Source: Stutzerimonas nitrititolerans (GTDB taxonomy: Bacteria; Pseudomonadota; Gammaproteobacteria; Pseudomonadales; Pseudomonadaceae). From it: 64,000 bases of DNA. The notes below the pieces were generated by a model. The model was not told the origin of the DNA, searched no databases, and saw nothing but the letters and a program-made list of their open reading frames with translations. The DNA lies in the NCBI RefSeq assembly GCF_003696285.1, contig NZ_RFFL01000009.1, positions 124,001-188,000 on the forward strand, written 5' to 3'. Below, piece after piece: positions 1 to 10,513 of the stretch; position 1 is the stretch's first letter, and each line of letters begins with the position of its first letter. The position numbers and the translations under genes are program-made.

Positions 1-5
1 TGGTT

Positions 6-1259
6 TCAGTAGCAGCTTTGTAGTTGAGAATAAGTGCGACGTTCATGAACTTTTTCCTGGCTGCGAAGGTGACGTGCTTTCATTGCGTGAATGACGAACA
101 GCGTGGCAATTACCGGCTGGCCATATTCGAAGAGACCGTTGAGTGGCCAGATGACGAACAGCGCCAGCATTACCGAATAGAGGAATTGCATGTCGGTACC
201 GATGTTGCGGGCGATGTTCCGATAAACGAGCAACGACAGCGGAACGATGAGGAAGGTCAGAAACCCGAAGCGGAACAGCGTGCCGATGATGCCCACATCG
301 GACAGGAAGAAGTGTTCGCCGAAGTAGGGAATGAAACCGTCCTGCCACATCAGCGAGAGCGAACCGCTGGGTAGCCAGTTCACCAGGTTGAGATGATCGA
401 AGATCATGGAGACCGTCGTCGAGCGGACACCGTCTTCAATGCCGTCCAGCGCGTTGTCGTAGAACTCGATGTTCAGCCCCAGCATTTCCAGCAGGCTGGG
501 ATAGAGATAGAAGGGCGAGAGCAGAACGCACAGGGATGCGGCCCAGATGACGGCCTTCGCGCGCAGGCAGAACAGGGTGAAGGCGAGGCAGAGCACGATC
601 AGCTGGCGCGTCTGGGTGGCGAACACCAGCGTCAGCAACAGCAACGCGGCGATGACCAGATAGAGATTCCTGTTTCGCTTGGCGTCGTTGATCGGCGATT
701 TGCCCTTCGACCAGATCTGGATGCAGTAGAAGTAGCCGAAACAGATCAGGAACGGGCCGATGGAGGAGCGATCCGGGCGGTCGTCCGAACGAACCTCGTC
801 GCGCAGATCGGGAATCACTCCGAACTTGAAGCACCAGGACAGGAAGGCCGCCACCAGCGCGGCGTAGATCAGGGCGCGCTCGAACTGCAGCGTGGACACC
901 CGCTTGGACAGCAGCAGCAGCGGCACGAAACCCAGGCAGAAAAGAATGCGGCGTTCTTCGATGAGGCCATAGACGATGGGCTGGCCATAGGTGAAATAGG
1001 CGAATACGGCAGGCAGCACCAGGAACACCACCGTGCTGTAGAGGCAGTAGTACATCAGGATCCTGATTTCCCGAGAGGCTTCGTCGGCCATGGCGAGGAT
1101 CAGAAAGGCGGTCAGGCACAGGCAGATGGCCAGGTACAGCTCGTTGACCATGGTGATGCCGTAGGGGTTGTGCGGGCTTTCTCCAAACACCGAGAAGTGC
1201 AGTGCGAACGTCAGCACCAGCAAGGGCAGAAAGAAGAATCTTGAAGTGATAGTGGTCAT
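6..1259 (-). CDS. Wzy-like polysaccharide polymerase / O-antigen ligase family membrane protein
   Basis: A 417-residue, very hydrophobic protein with roughly ten or more membrane segments and a long extracytoplasmic stretch near residues 270-340, the topology of Wzy polymerases and WaaL-type ligases. I saw no diagnostic short motif, so the call rests on topology, length and context. It is the last gene in the window of a minus-strand exopolysaccharide run (priming transferase, phosphatase, autokinase, GH5 glycanase), which favours a polymerase joining lipid-linked repeat units in the periplasm. A TTG lies one codon upstream, but the ATG at 1259 is the better start, with an AAGGA 10-11 bases before it. 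The stop is inside the window, so the gene is complete. An O-antigen ligase is the alternative. Confidence 0.75.
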   Translation of the reverse strand: MTTITSRFFFLPLLVLTFALHFSVFGESPHNPYGITMVNELYLAICLCLTAFLILAMADEASREIRILMYYCLYSTVVFLVLPAVFAYFTYGQPIVYGLIEERRILFCLGFVPLLLLSKRVSTLQFERALIYAALVAAFLSWCFKFGVIPDLRDEVRSDDRPDRSSIGPFLICFGYFYCIQIWSKGKSPINDAKRNRNLYLVIAALLLLTLVFATQTRQLIVLCLAFTLFCLRAKAVIWAASLCVLLSPFYLYPSLLEMLGLNIEFYDNALDGIEDGVRSTTVSMIFDHLNLVNWLPSGSLSLMWQDGFIPYFGEHFFLSDVGIIGTLFRFGFLTFLIVPLSLLVYRNIARNIGTDMQFLYSVMLALFVIWPLNGLFEYGQPVIATLFVIHAMKARHLRSQEKVHERRTYSQLQSCY

Positions 1260-1527
1260 CAACCTGAGTCCTTAGGTACTGGTTCCTTGATTCCGTGGCG
1301 CCGCATCGACTGCCCGATGCGCTGCTTCGGAACTTCCCGCCTCTGGCCGCCGATCCGCTGAAGCCCTGCAGCGTCGGTGGCTCACGATCCCTTCGATCAC
1401 CAGGGGCCTGCGATGGTCGACTGTTGCCTCGCCGCACAGGACGAAGCTCCCGCTTGGACAACGCCCGGGCCTGCGTGTTGCGTGCAGGCGGCTGGCAGTT
1501 CGCATTCCGGACGATCGGATCCGGCGT

Positions 1528-2580
1528 TCAGGAATGCGGGCCATATTCGGCACAGTCGTTGTTCAGGTTCTGCTGGAGGACACGCATCTGTGGACGGTCC
1601 TCGCCGTCGCGTGGCTCGATTGCCATGACGTAATCGCCCCAGCCAGGGCCGCCGGCCCAATAGGCGCTGGGTATGCAGTTCTCGTTCAGGTAGGCCAGCA
1701 GGTTGTTCATGGCCACCAGCAACGGCTCGGAGTTGCCGGGCACGCCGTATTCGCCGAGGAAGCCTTTCTGGCCGTGCTTCTTCAGCCACTCGACGAAGGG
1801 TCGCGCCCGCTCGACGCCGAGCATCGGATCCACGTCGGAATAGTCGGCGCGCTGGTAGCGACCCGAGGTGTCCTCGTCGAGGTAGAGATGGGCTTCGTAG
1901 ACGATATTGCCGGTGGGGTCGTCGATCAGGAAATTGGCGTTCGCGCTGGGCCAGTGATAGGCGCTGGCCCAGCGATCGCCTTCGACGAAGATCAGCGTCT
2001 TGCTGTCGACCTCGCGGATGGCGTTCACCGCCGCCTGCGCCGCGCCCGGCCAGAGCCCGGCCGTGCCGTGGGGCTCGTTCATGATGTCGTAGCCGTGCAG
2101 GGCAGGGTGGTCCCTGAAGCGCTCGGCCAGCTTGCGCCACACCTTGGCATAGGCCTCGTAGGGCACTTTGCGCGTGCCGATCAGCTCACCCTGATAGCGA
2201 CCATAGTTGTGCATGTCGAGAATGACTTTCTGGCCATGCTCCTGTGCCAGATCCAGGGTCTGCTCCAGCAGGCGAAGCTGCTGGGTATTCAGGCCCTTGT
2301 ACAAGTCGTGCTGGACTCGCTCCCAGAGAAAGGGGAAGCGAATCAGGCGAATGTTCTTGTCGCGGTAGTACGCGAAGTGTTGCTTCTCGGGATAGAAGTA
2401 GTGCTGCCCGACCTTGCCCGGCACCACGTGCGGCGCGAAGCCGGCGCCCGACAGATTGACGCCGATCAGATCGATACCCGGTTGTTCGTCCGACGCGGCG
2501 GCCAGCTGGGAGGCGGCAAGCATGGCCACGAGCCCGAGCCGGGCGGCACGAACGAAATGCCGGAGGGAAAGACTCTTCAC
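1528..2580 (-). CDS. Secreted glycoside hydrolase family 5 (cellulase-like) protein
   Basis: 350 residues. A basic, hydrophobic N-terminus with an Ala-rich end (about residues 1-30) looks like a Sec signal peptide. The GH5 fold is supported by the acid/base glutamate in the NEPH motif (E169) and the nucleophile in GEYG (E277), at the spacing usual for the family. The start is GTG at 2580, with an AAGGT-type ribosome site upstream. It lies between the Wzc-like kinase and the Wzy-like polymerase on the same strand, so it probably trims, releases or turns over the exopolysaccharide made by its neighbours in the periplasm or outside the cell. The linkage cut cannot be read from the sequence; cellulose need not be the substrate. 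Confidence 0.88.
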   Translation of the reverse strand: MKSLSLRHFVRAARLGLVAMLAASQLAAASDEQPGIDLIGVNLSGAGFAPHVVPGKVGQHYFYPEKQHFAYYRDKNIRLIRFPFLWERVQHDLYKGLNTQQLRLLEQTLDLAQEHGQKVILDMHNYGRYQGELIGTRKVPYEAYAKVWRKLAERFRDHPALHGYDIMNEPHGTAGLWPGAAQAAVNAIREVDSKTLIFVEGDRWASAYHWPSANANFLIDDPTGNIVYEAHLYLDEDTSGRYQRADYSDVDPMLGVERARPFVEWLKKHGQKGFLGEYGVPGNSEPLLVAMNNLLAYLNENCIPSAYWAGGPGWGDYVMAIEPRDGEDRPQMRVLQQNLNNDCAEYGPHS

Positions 2581-2727
2581 AGGGTTACCTTCGATGACGT
2601 GAGCGAATGGTCGGCGGTTGCCGGCTCATGGCGGACATGAGCGATCGGCAACCGGATCATCGCGGATCGGTACGGGCGGATTGCCAGGCGGGCCGCGAAG
2701 CCGGCGAATCCTTCCGCCGGCTGGCCA

Positions 2728-4938
2728 TTACTTGCTCTGGTACTCGTACTGGTAGTAACCGTATTCGCTGTAGGTCGAAGCCTTGCGTTCCACGGCGTTG
2801 AAGATCACGCCCTTGACCAGCAGGCCGTTCTGCTCCAGACGGCGTTTGGCGAATTCGATCTCCTTGACGCCGTTGATGCCGTAGCGGGTGACCATCAGCG
2901 TGGTCCCGGCCTGGCCGCCGACCAGTGCGGCGTCTGTCACGGCGAGGATCGGCGGTGTATCGAAGATCACCAGGTCGTACATGCCGCTGATTTCCTTGAC
3001 GAAGCGCGAGAAGTTCTCGTGCATCAGCAGCTCCGAAGGGTTCGGCGGCAGCTGGCCGTGGGCGATCACGTGCAGGTTGTTCAGCTGGGTTTTCTGGATG
3101 GCGTCGAACAGGGTGATGCGGCCGGAAAGAATGTCCGACAGGCCCTTTTCGCTCTGGCAGCGCATCACCTTGTGCAGGTAGCCCTTGCGCATGTCGGCAT
3201 CTACCAGCAGGACCTTCTTGCCGGATTGCGCGATGACCGCGGCCAGGTTGGTGGTGACGAACGACTTGCCCACCATGGGGCTGGGGCCGGTGATCATCAG
3301 GATGTTGTTCTTGGCCTCGATCATGGCGAAGTGCAGGCTGGTGCGCAGGCTGCGCATGGCCTCGGTCGCCAGGTCGGCCGGGTCGTTGATCGCCAGCAGG
3401 TAGGAGGCGCTGCTCTTGTCGCGCTTGAAGTTGGCCAGGCGCTTTTCCAGCAAGCCCTGTTTTTCGCTGAAGGGGATCGCCGCATAGACCGGAATACCCA
3501 CGCGCTCGATGTCTTCCGGGTTCTCGACGCCACGCTTGAGCGCCTCGCGCACATAGACGAAGGCCACCGCGAGGATGCCGCCGAGCAGCATGGCGGCGAT
3601 GACGATCAACGGCTTGTTGGGCTTGACCGGATTCTCGATGTCCGCCGCGGCGTGGTCGATGATCTGCACGTTGCCGACGGTGCCCGCGCGGATGATGTCC
3701 AGTTCCTGGGTCTTGTTCAGCAGCATCGCGTAGGTTTCCGACGCCACTTCCACGTCACGCGTCAGACGCAGCAGTTCCTGCTGGGTGGAGGGCAGGGTGC
3801 CGATCTGCTTCTCCAGCTCTTCCTTCTGGCCCTGCAACTGATTGATCTGGTTGATCAACGCCTGGAAGTTGGGGTGCTGGCGGGTGAAGCGCCGTTCCAT
3901 TTCGGTGCGCTTGAGGTTCTGCTCGGAGATCTGCTTCTCCAGGTCGACGATACGGTCGAGCACGGACTGGGTCTCGGCGCTGATGTCCACGGAGCGGTTG
4001 CCGGTCTGGTACTTGTTCAGCGCGGTCTGTGCGGCGTCCAGCTTCTTGCGCACCGCGGGCACCTGCTCGCTGAGGAATTCCAGGCTCTTGGTCGCTTCGG
4101 CGGCATTGCGGGCGACGTTCTGGTCGACGTAGCGCTGGGCGACTTCCTCGAGCACCAGAATCGCCTTGGCCGGGTCCGGATCTTCGAGGGTGACGTTGAT
4201 GATGCCCGACTGCTTGCCGCGCTCACCGGCGGCCAGACGGTTCTGGTAGTCCTCGGTGGTGTTGTAGGTGCGGCTCTTGATCACGCTGAAGGTGGTACCC
4301 GGGCGTGCGACGAGCTCGGAGACGGTGATGCTGTAGTCGCCCATCACCATCTCTTCGCCGACCGGCCCCTGGACCACGACTTCGCCGTCGGGATCACGCA
4401 GGATGAAGCCGTTGGTATCCAGCGCTTCGAGCGTCAACTCTTCGCTGTGCATGTTCTCCGGGACGCTCAACTGGGTGATCTTCAGCTGTTCGCCACCCCA
4501 GGCGTAGGAGCCGAAACCGGCCGGATACCAGCCGAGTTCGCCTTCCTCGGAGGGCTCGAAGCGGCGCGCCATGAAGCCGCCGATCAGCGGGAAGTAATGC
4601 GGCTGGATGTTGATGTCCAGGTTCAGGCTTTCCACCGCGCCGCCGACCACGGAGCGCGACTTGAGCAGGGATATCTCGGTCTGTGCCGGGGATACCGCGG
4701 GTGTCGCGTTGACCACGTCGGACAGGCTGGGCAAGCCGTTCTTCGGCTCGATCTGGATCATCGCGCTGGCCATGTAGACCGGCGTGGCCAGCAGCGCGTA
4801 GGCGATGCCCAGGGCCGTGAAGAATCCGGTGATGGCAAGGATCAGCAGGCGGTTGTTGATGAAGGTGTCGAAGAGGTGGGCCAGGTCAATGTCCTTGTCC
4901 TCTTTGGCTTCATAGATAGGGCGGGGCATGGTGGTCAT
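2728..4938 (-). CDS. Wzc-type polysaccharide co-polymerase with tyrosine autokinase domain
   Basis: 736 residues. Order: N-terminal membrane helix (about 30-51), Wzz-like periplasmic domain, coiled-coil region (about 285-415) ending in the GNVR-type segment, second membrane helix (about 443-463), cytoplasmic BY-kinase. Walker A is GPSPMVGKS (551-559), Walker A' is the VLLVDAD segment ending at 582, and Walker B is VIFDTPP (about 657-663). The C-terminal tail has a tyrosine cluster at 723, 726, 728, 729, 731 and 733, the autophosphorylation site of the family. Wzc proteins set chain length and cycle between phosphorylated and dephosphorylated states; the phosphatase gene directly upstream would reset it. 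A second ATG three codons in is possible, but 4938 has a GGAA ribosome site. Confidence 0.95.
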   Translation of the reverse strand: MTTMPRPIYEAKEDKDIDLAHLFDTFINNRLLILAITGFFTALGIAYALLATPVYMASAMIQIEPKNGLPSLSDVVNATPAVSPAQTEISLLKSRSVVGGAVESLNLDINIQPHYFPLIGGFMARRFEPSEEGELGWYPAGFGSYAWGGEQLKITQLSVPENMHSEELTLEALDTNGFILRDPDGEVVVQGPVGEEMVMGDYSITVSELVARPGTTFSVIKSRTYNTTEDYQNRLAAGERGKQSGIINVTLEDPDPAKAILVLEEVAQRYVDQNVARNAAEATKSLEFLSEQVPAVRKKLDAAQTALNKYQTGNRSVDISAETQSVLDRIVDLEKQISEQNLKRTEMERRFTRQHPNFQALINQINQLQGQKEELEKQIGTLPSTQQELLRLTRDVEVASETYAMLLNKTQELDIIRAGTVGNVQIIDHAAADIENPVKPNKPLIVIAAMLLGGILAVAFVYVREALKRGVENPEDIERVGIPVYAAIPFSEKQGLLEKRLANFKRDKSSASYLLAINDPADLATEAMRSLRTSLHFAMIEAKNNILMITGPSPMVGKSFVTTNLAAVIAQSGKKVLLVDADMRKGYLHKVMRCQSEKGLSDILSGRITLFDAIQKTQLNNLHVIAHGQLPPNPSELLMHENFSRFVKEISGMYDLVIFDTPPILAVTDAALVGGQAGTTLMVTRYGINGVKEIEFAKRRLEQNGLLVKGVIFNAVERKASTYSEYGYYQYEYQSK

Positions 4939-4953
4939 TGAAGTTCCTTCTTC

Positions 4954-5391
4954 TTATTTCAGGTAAGGAAGCCAGCTTTCGACGGATTGCGTCAGAAGGC
5001 TGTGAACATGTTCGAAGGCAGGTCTGGACTGACGGTATGGATCCGGTATTTCGATGTCGTCCAGCCATTTGCCCATGAGGAAGGTTTTGCCGTGTACCTC
5101 GGGTGCGATCTGCCGCAGGTGCTGAATGTGTCCCTGCTCCATGGCAAGGATCAGGTCGGCCTGGTGAAGCAGCTCGCTGTCGACCTGGCGCGCCCGATGA
5201 CCGAGGCATTCCAGGCCGTTTTCCTGCAGGACTTCGTGGGCGGTTTTGTCCATGGGGTTTCCAACCAGGGCACCGATCCCCGCCGAACTGATCGAGCGGT
5301 TCGTTCCCTGGAGCTTTTGGGTGAGCAGGACTTCGGCAACCGGACTTCGGCAGACGTTGCCCACACAGATGATCAAGATGTTGTTGAACAT
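4954..5391 (-). CDS. Low-molecular-weight protein-tyrosine phosphatase (Wzb-like)
   Basis: 145 residues, normal for the family. The P-loop CVGNVCRS places the nucleophilic cysteine at C9 and the phosphate-binding arginine at R15; the general acid is D117 in the DPY motif. The gene ends 15 bases before the Wzc-like kinase start, so the two are certainly co-transcribed. Its expected role is removal of phosphate from the kinase tyrosine tail, allowing the phosphorylation cycle needed for polysaccharide assembly. A general protein phosphatase role is less likely given the position. Confidence 0.95.
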   Translation of the reverse strand: MFNNILIICVGNVCRSPVAEVLLTQKLQGTNRSISSAGIGALVGNPMDKTAHEVLQENGLECLGHRARQVDSELLHQADLILAMEQGHIQHLRQIAPEVHGKTFLMGKWLDDIEIPDPYRQSRPAFEHVHSLLTQSVESWLPYLK

Positions 5392-5606
5392 GGTCAGGGT
5401 CTGTTGCCGTTTCGTCGCGCGCCGTGGTGCAGCGTGAAAGGGGCGCTTGGCGATGTGTAATGCACGGGGTAGGCCCTATGCGATCCGTCGAACGCAAATC
5501 TGATATCGGGGCGTTTCATTAGTTCATTCCTGCTGCGTTCGCAGTAATTCGCGTCGATAAGGCGTGCTGGCGGGCCGGGCGCGCTGCCCGGCGATACGTC
5601 TGGCCG

Positions 5607-7043
<1,437 letters not shown>

Positions 7044-7486
7044 ACAAGGCTCCTTCCTACGGCTATTGCTAGCTCAACTCGATTTGATCGCCGCTATCCG
7101 CGGTTTTGATGGCAGGCCGCTATCGCAGCCTTCAACCAGACAAATCCTCCGACCCTGCCCCGAGAAATGAGTTCATTGCCGGTCGTCAAAGTGCTGTAAA
7201 AATGGCGGAGGATTAAATGCGCTTATTAACCAATTGATTTGTATGGTTTTATTTGTTGTTGCGATGAGATCGAATTGACGGTCGGCTCGATGATTCGGAC
7301 CAGCGGTTGCTGTGCGAATCGAGCGGGTTAAGTCGTTCCAGAGCGCCTCTCCTATCGTTCGTGACTGCGCCAGAGCTTGCGCAATAGAGGCGGGCCAGGC
7401 GCCGCGAAACGCCGCCTGGCAGCTGCCAAGACTTTTCCCGCTTGGGCGCGGTCTCAACAGCCGAATCTGAAAGGGAAGCGATGCTC
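7044..7486. promoter_or_regulatory. Divergent intergenic region between EPS operon and lipid kinase
   Basis: 443 bases without a gene. The part around 7195-7265 is strikingly AT-rich against a GC-rich background and includes the dyad-like TTAACCAATTGATTTG around 7228-7243. It must contain the EPS operon promoter on the minus strand and the lipid kinase promoter on the plus strand. I could not identify convincing sigma-70 or sigma-54 boxes. Confidence 0.5.
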
Positions 7487-8395
7487 ATGACGGAAACCGG
7501 TGCTCTATTGATCCTGCACGGCAAACAGGCGCTCAACGAAGAAGTACGGGCGGCGGTGGCCCGTTGGCGTGAAGCCGGAAAGGAACTGGCGGTACGGGTC
7601 ACCTGGGAGGCCGGCGATGCACAGCGCCTGGTGTCCGAGGCGCTCGCCGCCGGCTATCGAACGCTGATTGCCGGTGGTGGCGACGGTACCCTGCAGGAGG
7701 TGGCGAAGGCACTGCTGGACAGCGGAGCCCAAGCCGATCTGGCGATCATGCCGCTGGGGACCGCCAATGACTTCGCACGCGCCGCCGGTATTCCTCTTGA
7801 ACCCTATGAAGCCCTCATGTTGCTGGAACAGCCAGCGGTGGCGGTGGATGTCGGCGAGATGGACGGCCAGCCTTTTCTCAACATGGCCACCGGCGGCTTC
7901 GGCTCCAAGGTCACCGCCAATACCTCGGAAGAACTCAAGCGAATGCTCGGCGGTGGCGCCTACCTGCTGACCGGGTTGAGTCGCTTCGCCGAGCTAGGTT
8001 CGGCACGCGGTCGGTTTCACGGGCCGGGCTTCTCCTGGGAGGGTGAATTTCTGGCGCTGGGCATCGGCAACGGGCGCCGGGCCGGCGGAGGGCAGGAATT
8101 GTGTCCGCATGCGCTGGTGGACGACGGCCTGCTGGACGTCTGCATCGTTCCGGCAGCGGAAGATACGGTTGGAACCCTGGGCACGCTGCTCAGCGGTGGT
8201 CTGCTCGGTGTCGACACCGTGGCGGTGACTACTCGCCTGGCCTGGCTGGAAGTCGAGGCGCCAGAAGTCATCGATATCAATCTCGATGGCGAACCGGCTG
8301 CGACACAGAAGATGCGCTTCGCCGCGCGCCCCAAGGCGCTTCGCCTGCATCTGCCCGCTGATTGCCCGATGCTGAGTGGCGTGCCTGATCGTTGA
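7487..8395 (+). CDS. yegS: YegS/diacylglycerol-kinase-like lipid kinase
   Basis: 302 residues. The family signature GGGDGTLQE is near residue 60, and PLGTANDFAR follows at about 87-96, together forming the nucleotide site of DAGK-catalytic-domain proteins. Members phosphorylate lipids such as phosphatidylglycerol or diacylglycerol with ATP at the inner membrane. ATGs occur at 7481 and 7487; I chose 7487 because GGGA at 7473-7476 is about ten bases away. A longer TTG start at 7442 is unlikely. It is single and divergent from the EPS operon, with no evident functional link. Confidence 0.9.
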   Translation: MTETGALLILHGKQALNEEVRAAVARWREAGKELAVRVTWEAGDAQRLVSEALAAGYRTLIAGGGDGTLQEVAKALLDSGAQADLAIMPLGTANDFARAAGIPLEPYEALMLLEQPAVAVDVGEMDGQPFLNMATGGFGSKVTANTSEELKRMLGGGAYLLTGLSRFAELGSARGRFHGPGFSWEGEFLALGIGNGRRAGGGQELCPHALVDDGLLDVCIVPAAEDTVGTLGTLLSGGLLGVDTVAVTTRLAWLEVEAPEVIDINLDGEPAATQKMRFAARPKALRLHLPADCPMLSGVPDR

Positions 8396-8538
8396 GTCGG
8401 TGAGACGCGTGCTCCGCTTACATGTACGAATTCCGTTGGGAGGCGAGCCCCTTGTGTGGGCGCGCCCTCGCAGCGAATGCAGGCCGGAGACCTGCCAGCA
8501 AAGCCAAGAGCTGCGCGCCGAGGGCGGCGCTCTCCCAT

Positions 8539-8597
8539 GTAGGAGCCAGCTTGCTGGCGAAGCTTTACGCTTGAATCGCGAGCAAGCTCGCTCCTAC
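8539..8597. repeat. REPIN (paired inverted REP) type GTAGGAGC
   Basis: The left arm (8539-8560) begins GTAGGAGCCAGCTTGC and the right arm (8575-8597) ends GCAAGCTCGCTCCTAC, its near-exact inverse. This is the common Pseudomonas REP sequence arranged as an inverted pair. It lies in the 348-base gap 8396-8743 between the lipid kinase and cheV; I see nothing else distinctive in that gap apart from the cheV ribosome site. Confidence 0.88.
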
Positions 8598-8743
8598 AGA
8601 TCGGGCTCGTCCTGTGGCGCTTCAGCTGCGGAGGGCACAGTTTCATTCTGCAAGGGCTCCCTCGACATTTAGTTTGCTCTGCCCGATAAAGGACCCATGG
8701 TTGCTGCCGATATCCCGGTATTCGTCATTCACAAGGAGCCGCT

Positions 8744-9676
8744 ATGGCCAGCATGCTTGATTCGGTCGACCAACGTACCCGGTTGGTAGGGCAGAATCGC
8801 CTGGAAATCCTGATGTTCGGCCTCTCGGGCCGGCAAAAATTCGCCATCAACGTGTTCAAGGTGCAGGAAGTCGTTCAACTGCCGAAGATGACCCTGATGC
8901 CGCACCGCCATCCTTCGGTCTGTGGCGTGGTGAATCTGCGTGGGCAGACGCTGCCGGTGATCGACCTGTCGCGCGCCATCGGGCTGCGGCCGCTGGTACC
9001 GGATGAGCGCAGCACCATCATCGTGACCGAGTACAACCGTTCGGTTCAGGCGTTCCTGGTGGGCGGCGTCGACCGCATCCTCAACCTCAACTGGGAGGAG
9101 GTGCTGCCGCCACCCAGCACGGCCGGTCGCCAGCACTACCTCACCGCCATCACCAAGGTGGACGAGCAACTGGTGGAAGTCATCGACGTGGAGAAGGTGC
9201 TGGCCGAAATCGTCCCCTACGACACCAGTATCTCTGCCGAAACCCTGGCCGATCCGATCCTCGAACGCGCCCGTGGTCGCGAAGTGCTCTGCGTCGACGA
9301 CTCGGTCGTTGCGCTGGCGCAGCTGCGCGAAACCCTGAGCCAGCTGGATATCACTGTGCATACCGCGAGCGACGGGCTGAAAGGGCTGAACCGGCTCAAG
9401 GCCTGGGCCGACGCCGGTGAGGTGCTGACCGACCGCCTGCTGATGGTGTTCACCGATGCCGAGATGCCGGAAATGGACGGCTATCGGCTGACCACCGAGA
9501 TACGCAACGACCCGCGCCTGAAGGACCTCTACGTGGTGCTGCATACCTCGCTTTCGGGCAGCTTCAACCTGGCGATGGTGCAGAAGGTCGGTTGCGACAA
9601 CTTCCTGTCCAAGTTCCAGCCGGAAAAACTGGTCGATGTGATTCGCGATCGTCTGCTACAAGACGAATCCAACTGA
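8744..9676 (+). CDS. cheV: Chemotaxis coupling/receiver protein CheV
   Basis: 310 residues. An N-terminal CheW-like domain (about 15-165) is followed by a response-regulator receiver domain (about 182-305). Receiver landmarks are the acidic pair in CVDDS, the phosphoacceptor aspartate in FTDAEMPEMDGY and the conserved lysine in LSKF. CheV couples chemoreceptors to CheA and is adjusted by phosphorylation, an adaptation-like role at the receptor array. The ATG has an AAGGAG site. No other chemotaxis genes lie nearby, so this is a stand-alone copy, as is common in pseudomonads. Confidence 0.95.
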   Translation: MASMLDSVDQRTRLVGQNRLEILMFGLSGRQKFAINVFKVQEVVQLPKMTLMPHRHPSVCGVVNLRGQTLPVIDLSRAIGLRPLVPDERSTIIVTEYNRSVQAFLVGGVDRILNLNWEEVLPPPSTAGRQHYLTAITKVDEQLVEVIDVEKVLAEIVPYDTSISAETLADPILERARGREVLCVDDSVVALAQLRETLSQLDITVHTASDGLKGLNRLKAWADAGEVLTDRLLMVFTDAEMPEMDGYRLTTEIRNDPRLKDLYVVLHTSLSGSFNLAMVQKVGCDNFLSKFQPEKLVDVIRDRLLQDESN

Positions 9677-9694
9677 GCCGAAGTCGAGCACGCC

Positions 9695-10498
9695 ATGCAT
9701 CTTTCCGCACTGTATCGCTATCCCCTCAAGTCCGGTGCTGGTGAGCGACTCGACCAGGGCTGGTGTGGACCGCTCGGGTTGCATGGCGACCGCCGCTGGA
9801 TGGCGGTCGATGCGGCTTCGGGCCGCTTCCTGACGCAGCGCGCGCTGCCGAGGATGGCATTGTTGCAGCTGCGTTGGCAGGACGAGAGGGCGGTGCGATT
9901 GACCGCCCCTGGAATGCCCGAACTGGAGGTCGAGGTGCCTGAACCCTCGGCGCCATTGCGTGGGACCTTCATCTGGCGCGAAGCGTTGCGCGTACCGGAC
10001 TGTGGCGATCGTGCGGCCGAATGGCTGAGCCGCTTCCTCGGCCGCGAGACCCGCCTGGTATATCTGCCGGAATCCGAGGCCATCCAGATCGACCGGGAAT
10101 TCGCCGCGGATGGTGAGCGCACGGCCTTCACCGATGGCTTTCCGTTTCTGCTGATCGGCCAGTCGTCGCTGGACGATCTGTGCGTGAGAATCGGCAGGCC
10201 ACTGGAGATGCTGCGTTTCCGGCCGAGCCTGGTGGTCGCCGGCAGCGCGCCTTATGCCGAGGACAGCTGGAAGCGTATCCGCATCGGCACCATCGATTTT
10301 CGCGTGGTCAAGCCCTGTTCGCGTTGCGCGATTCCCACCATCGATCCTTCCAGCGCCGAGCGCAGCCCCGATCAGGAGCCGCTGGCGACACTGTTGCGCT
10401 ATCGCCGGGACAAGGATGGCGTGTTCTTCGGCCAGAACCTGATTGCCGAAAGCACCGGTACCCTGGACGAAGGCATGCCGGTCGAAGTGCTGGAGTGA
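9695..10498 (+). CDS. MOSC domain protein (YcbX/mARC-like, no ferredoxin domain)
   Basis: 267 residues, with an N-terminal MOSC beta-barrel (about 1-115) and a C-terminal MOSC domain (about 120-265). The conserved cysteine lies in KPCSRC (about residue 207), the position that ligates the molybdenum cofactor in family members. E. coli YcbX carries an extra C-terminal 2Fe-2S ferredoxin domain that is absent here, so an outside electron donor would be needed. The likely role is reduction of N-hydroxylated compounds by a Mo-cofactor enzyme, inferred from the family. It starts 18 bases after cheV and may share its transcript. Confidence 0.85.
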   Translation: MHLSALYRYPLKSGAGERLDQGWCGPLGLHGDRRWMAVDAASGRFLTQRALPRMALLQLRWQDERAVRLTAPGMPELEVEVPEPSAPLRGTFIWREALRVPDCGDRAAEWLSRFLGRETRLVYLPESEAIQIDREFAADGERTAFTDGFPFLLIGQSSLDDLCVRIGRPLEMLRFRPSLVVAGSAPYAEDSWKRIRIGTIDFRVVKPCSRCAIPTIDPSSAERSPDQEPLATLLRYRRDKDGVFFGQNLIAESTGTLDEGMPVEVLE

Positions 10499-10513
10499 CC
10501 GGCGCGCCTCCTC

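Noticed and set aside
1263..1527. Possible short gene between the polymerase and GH5 genes
   Set aside because: Short frames here are Arg/Ser-rich, without ribosome sites; I see no gene in this gap.
1534..2640. A 368-codon plus-strand frame over the GH5 gene
   Set aside because: Antisense shadow of the GH5 gene; no domain and no ribosome site.
3019..4941. A 640-codon open frame antisense to the tyrosine autokinase gene
   Set aside because: It arises from codon bias in GC-rich DNA opposite a well-supported Wzc gene; its composition (His/Gln/Ala/Arg-rich) matches no family and it has no ribosome site.
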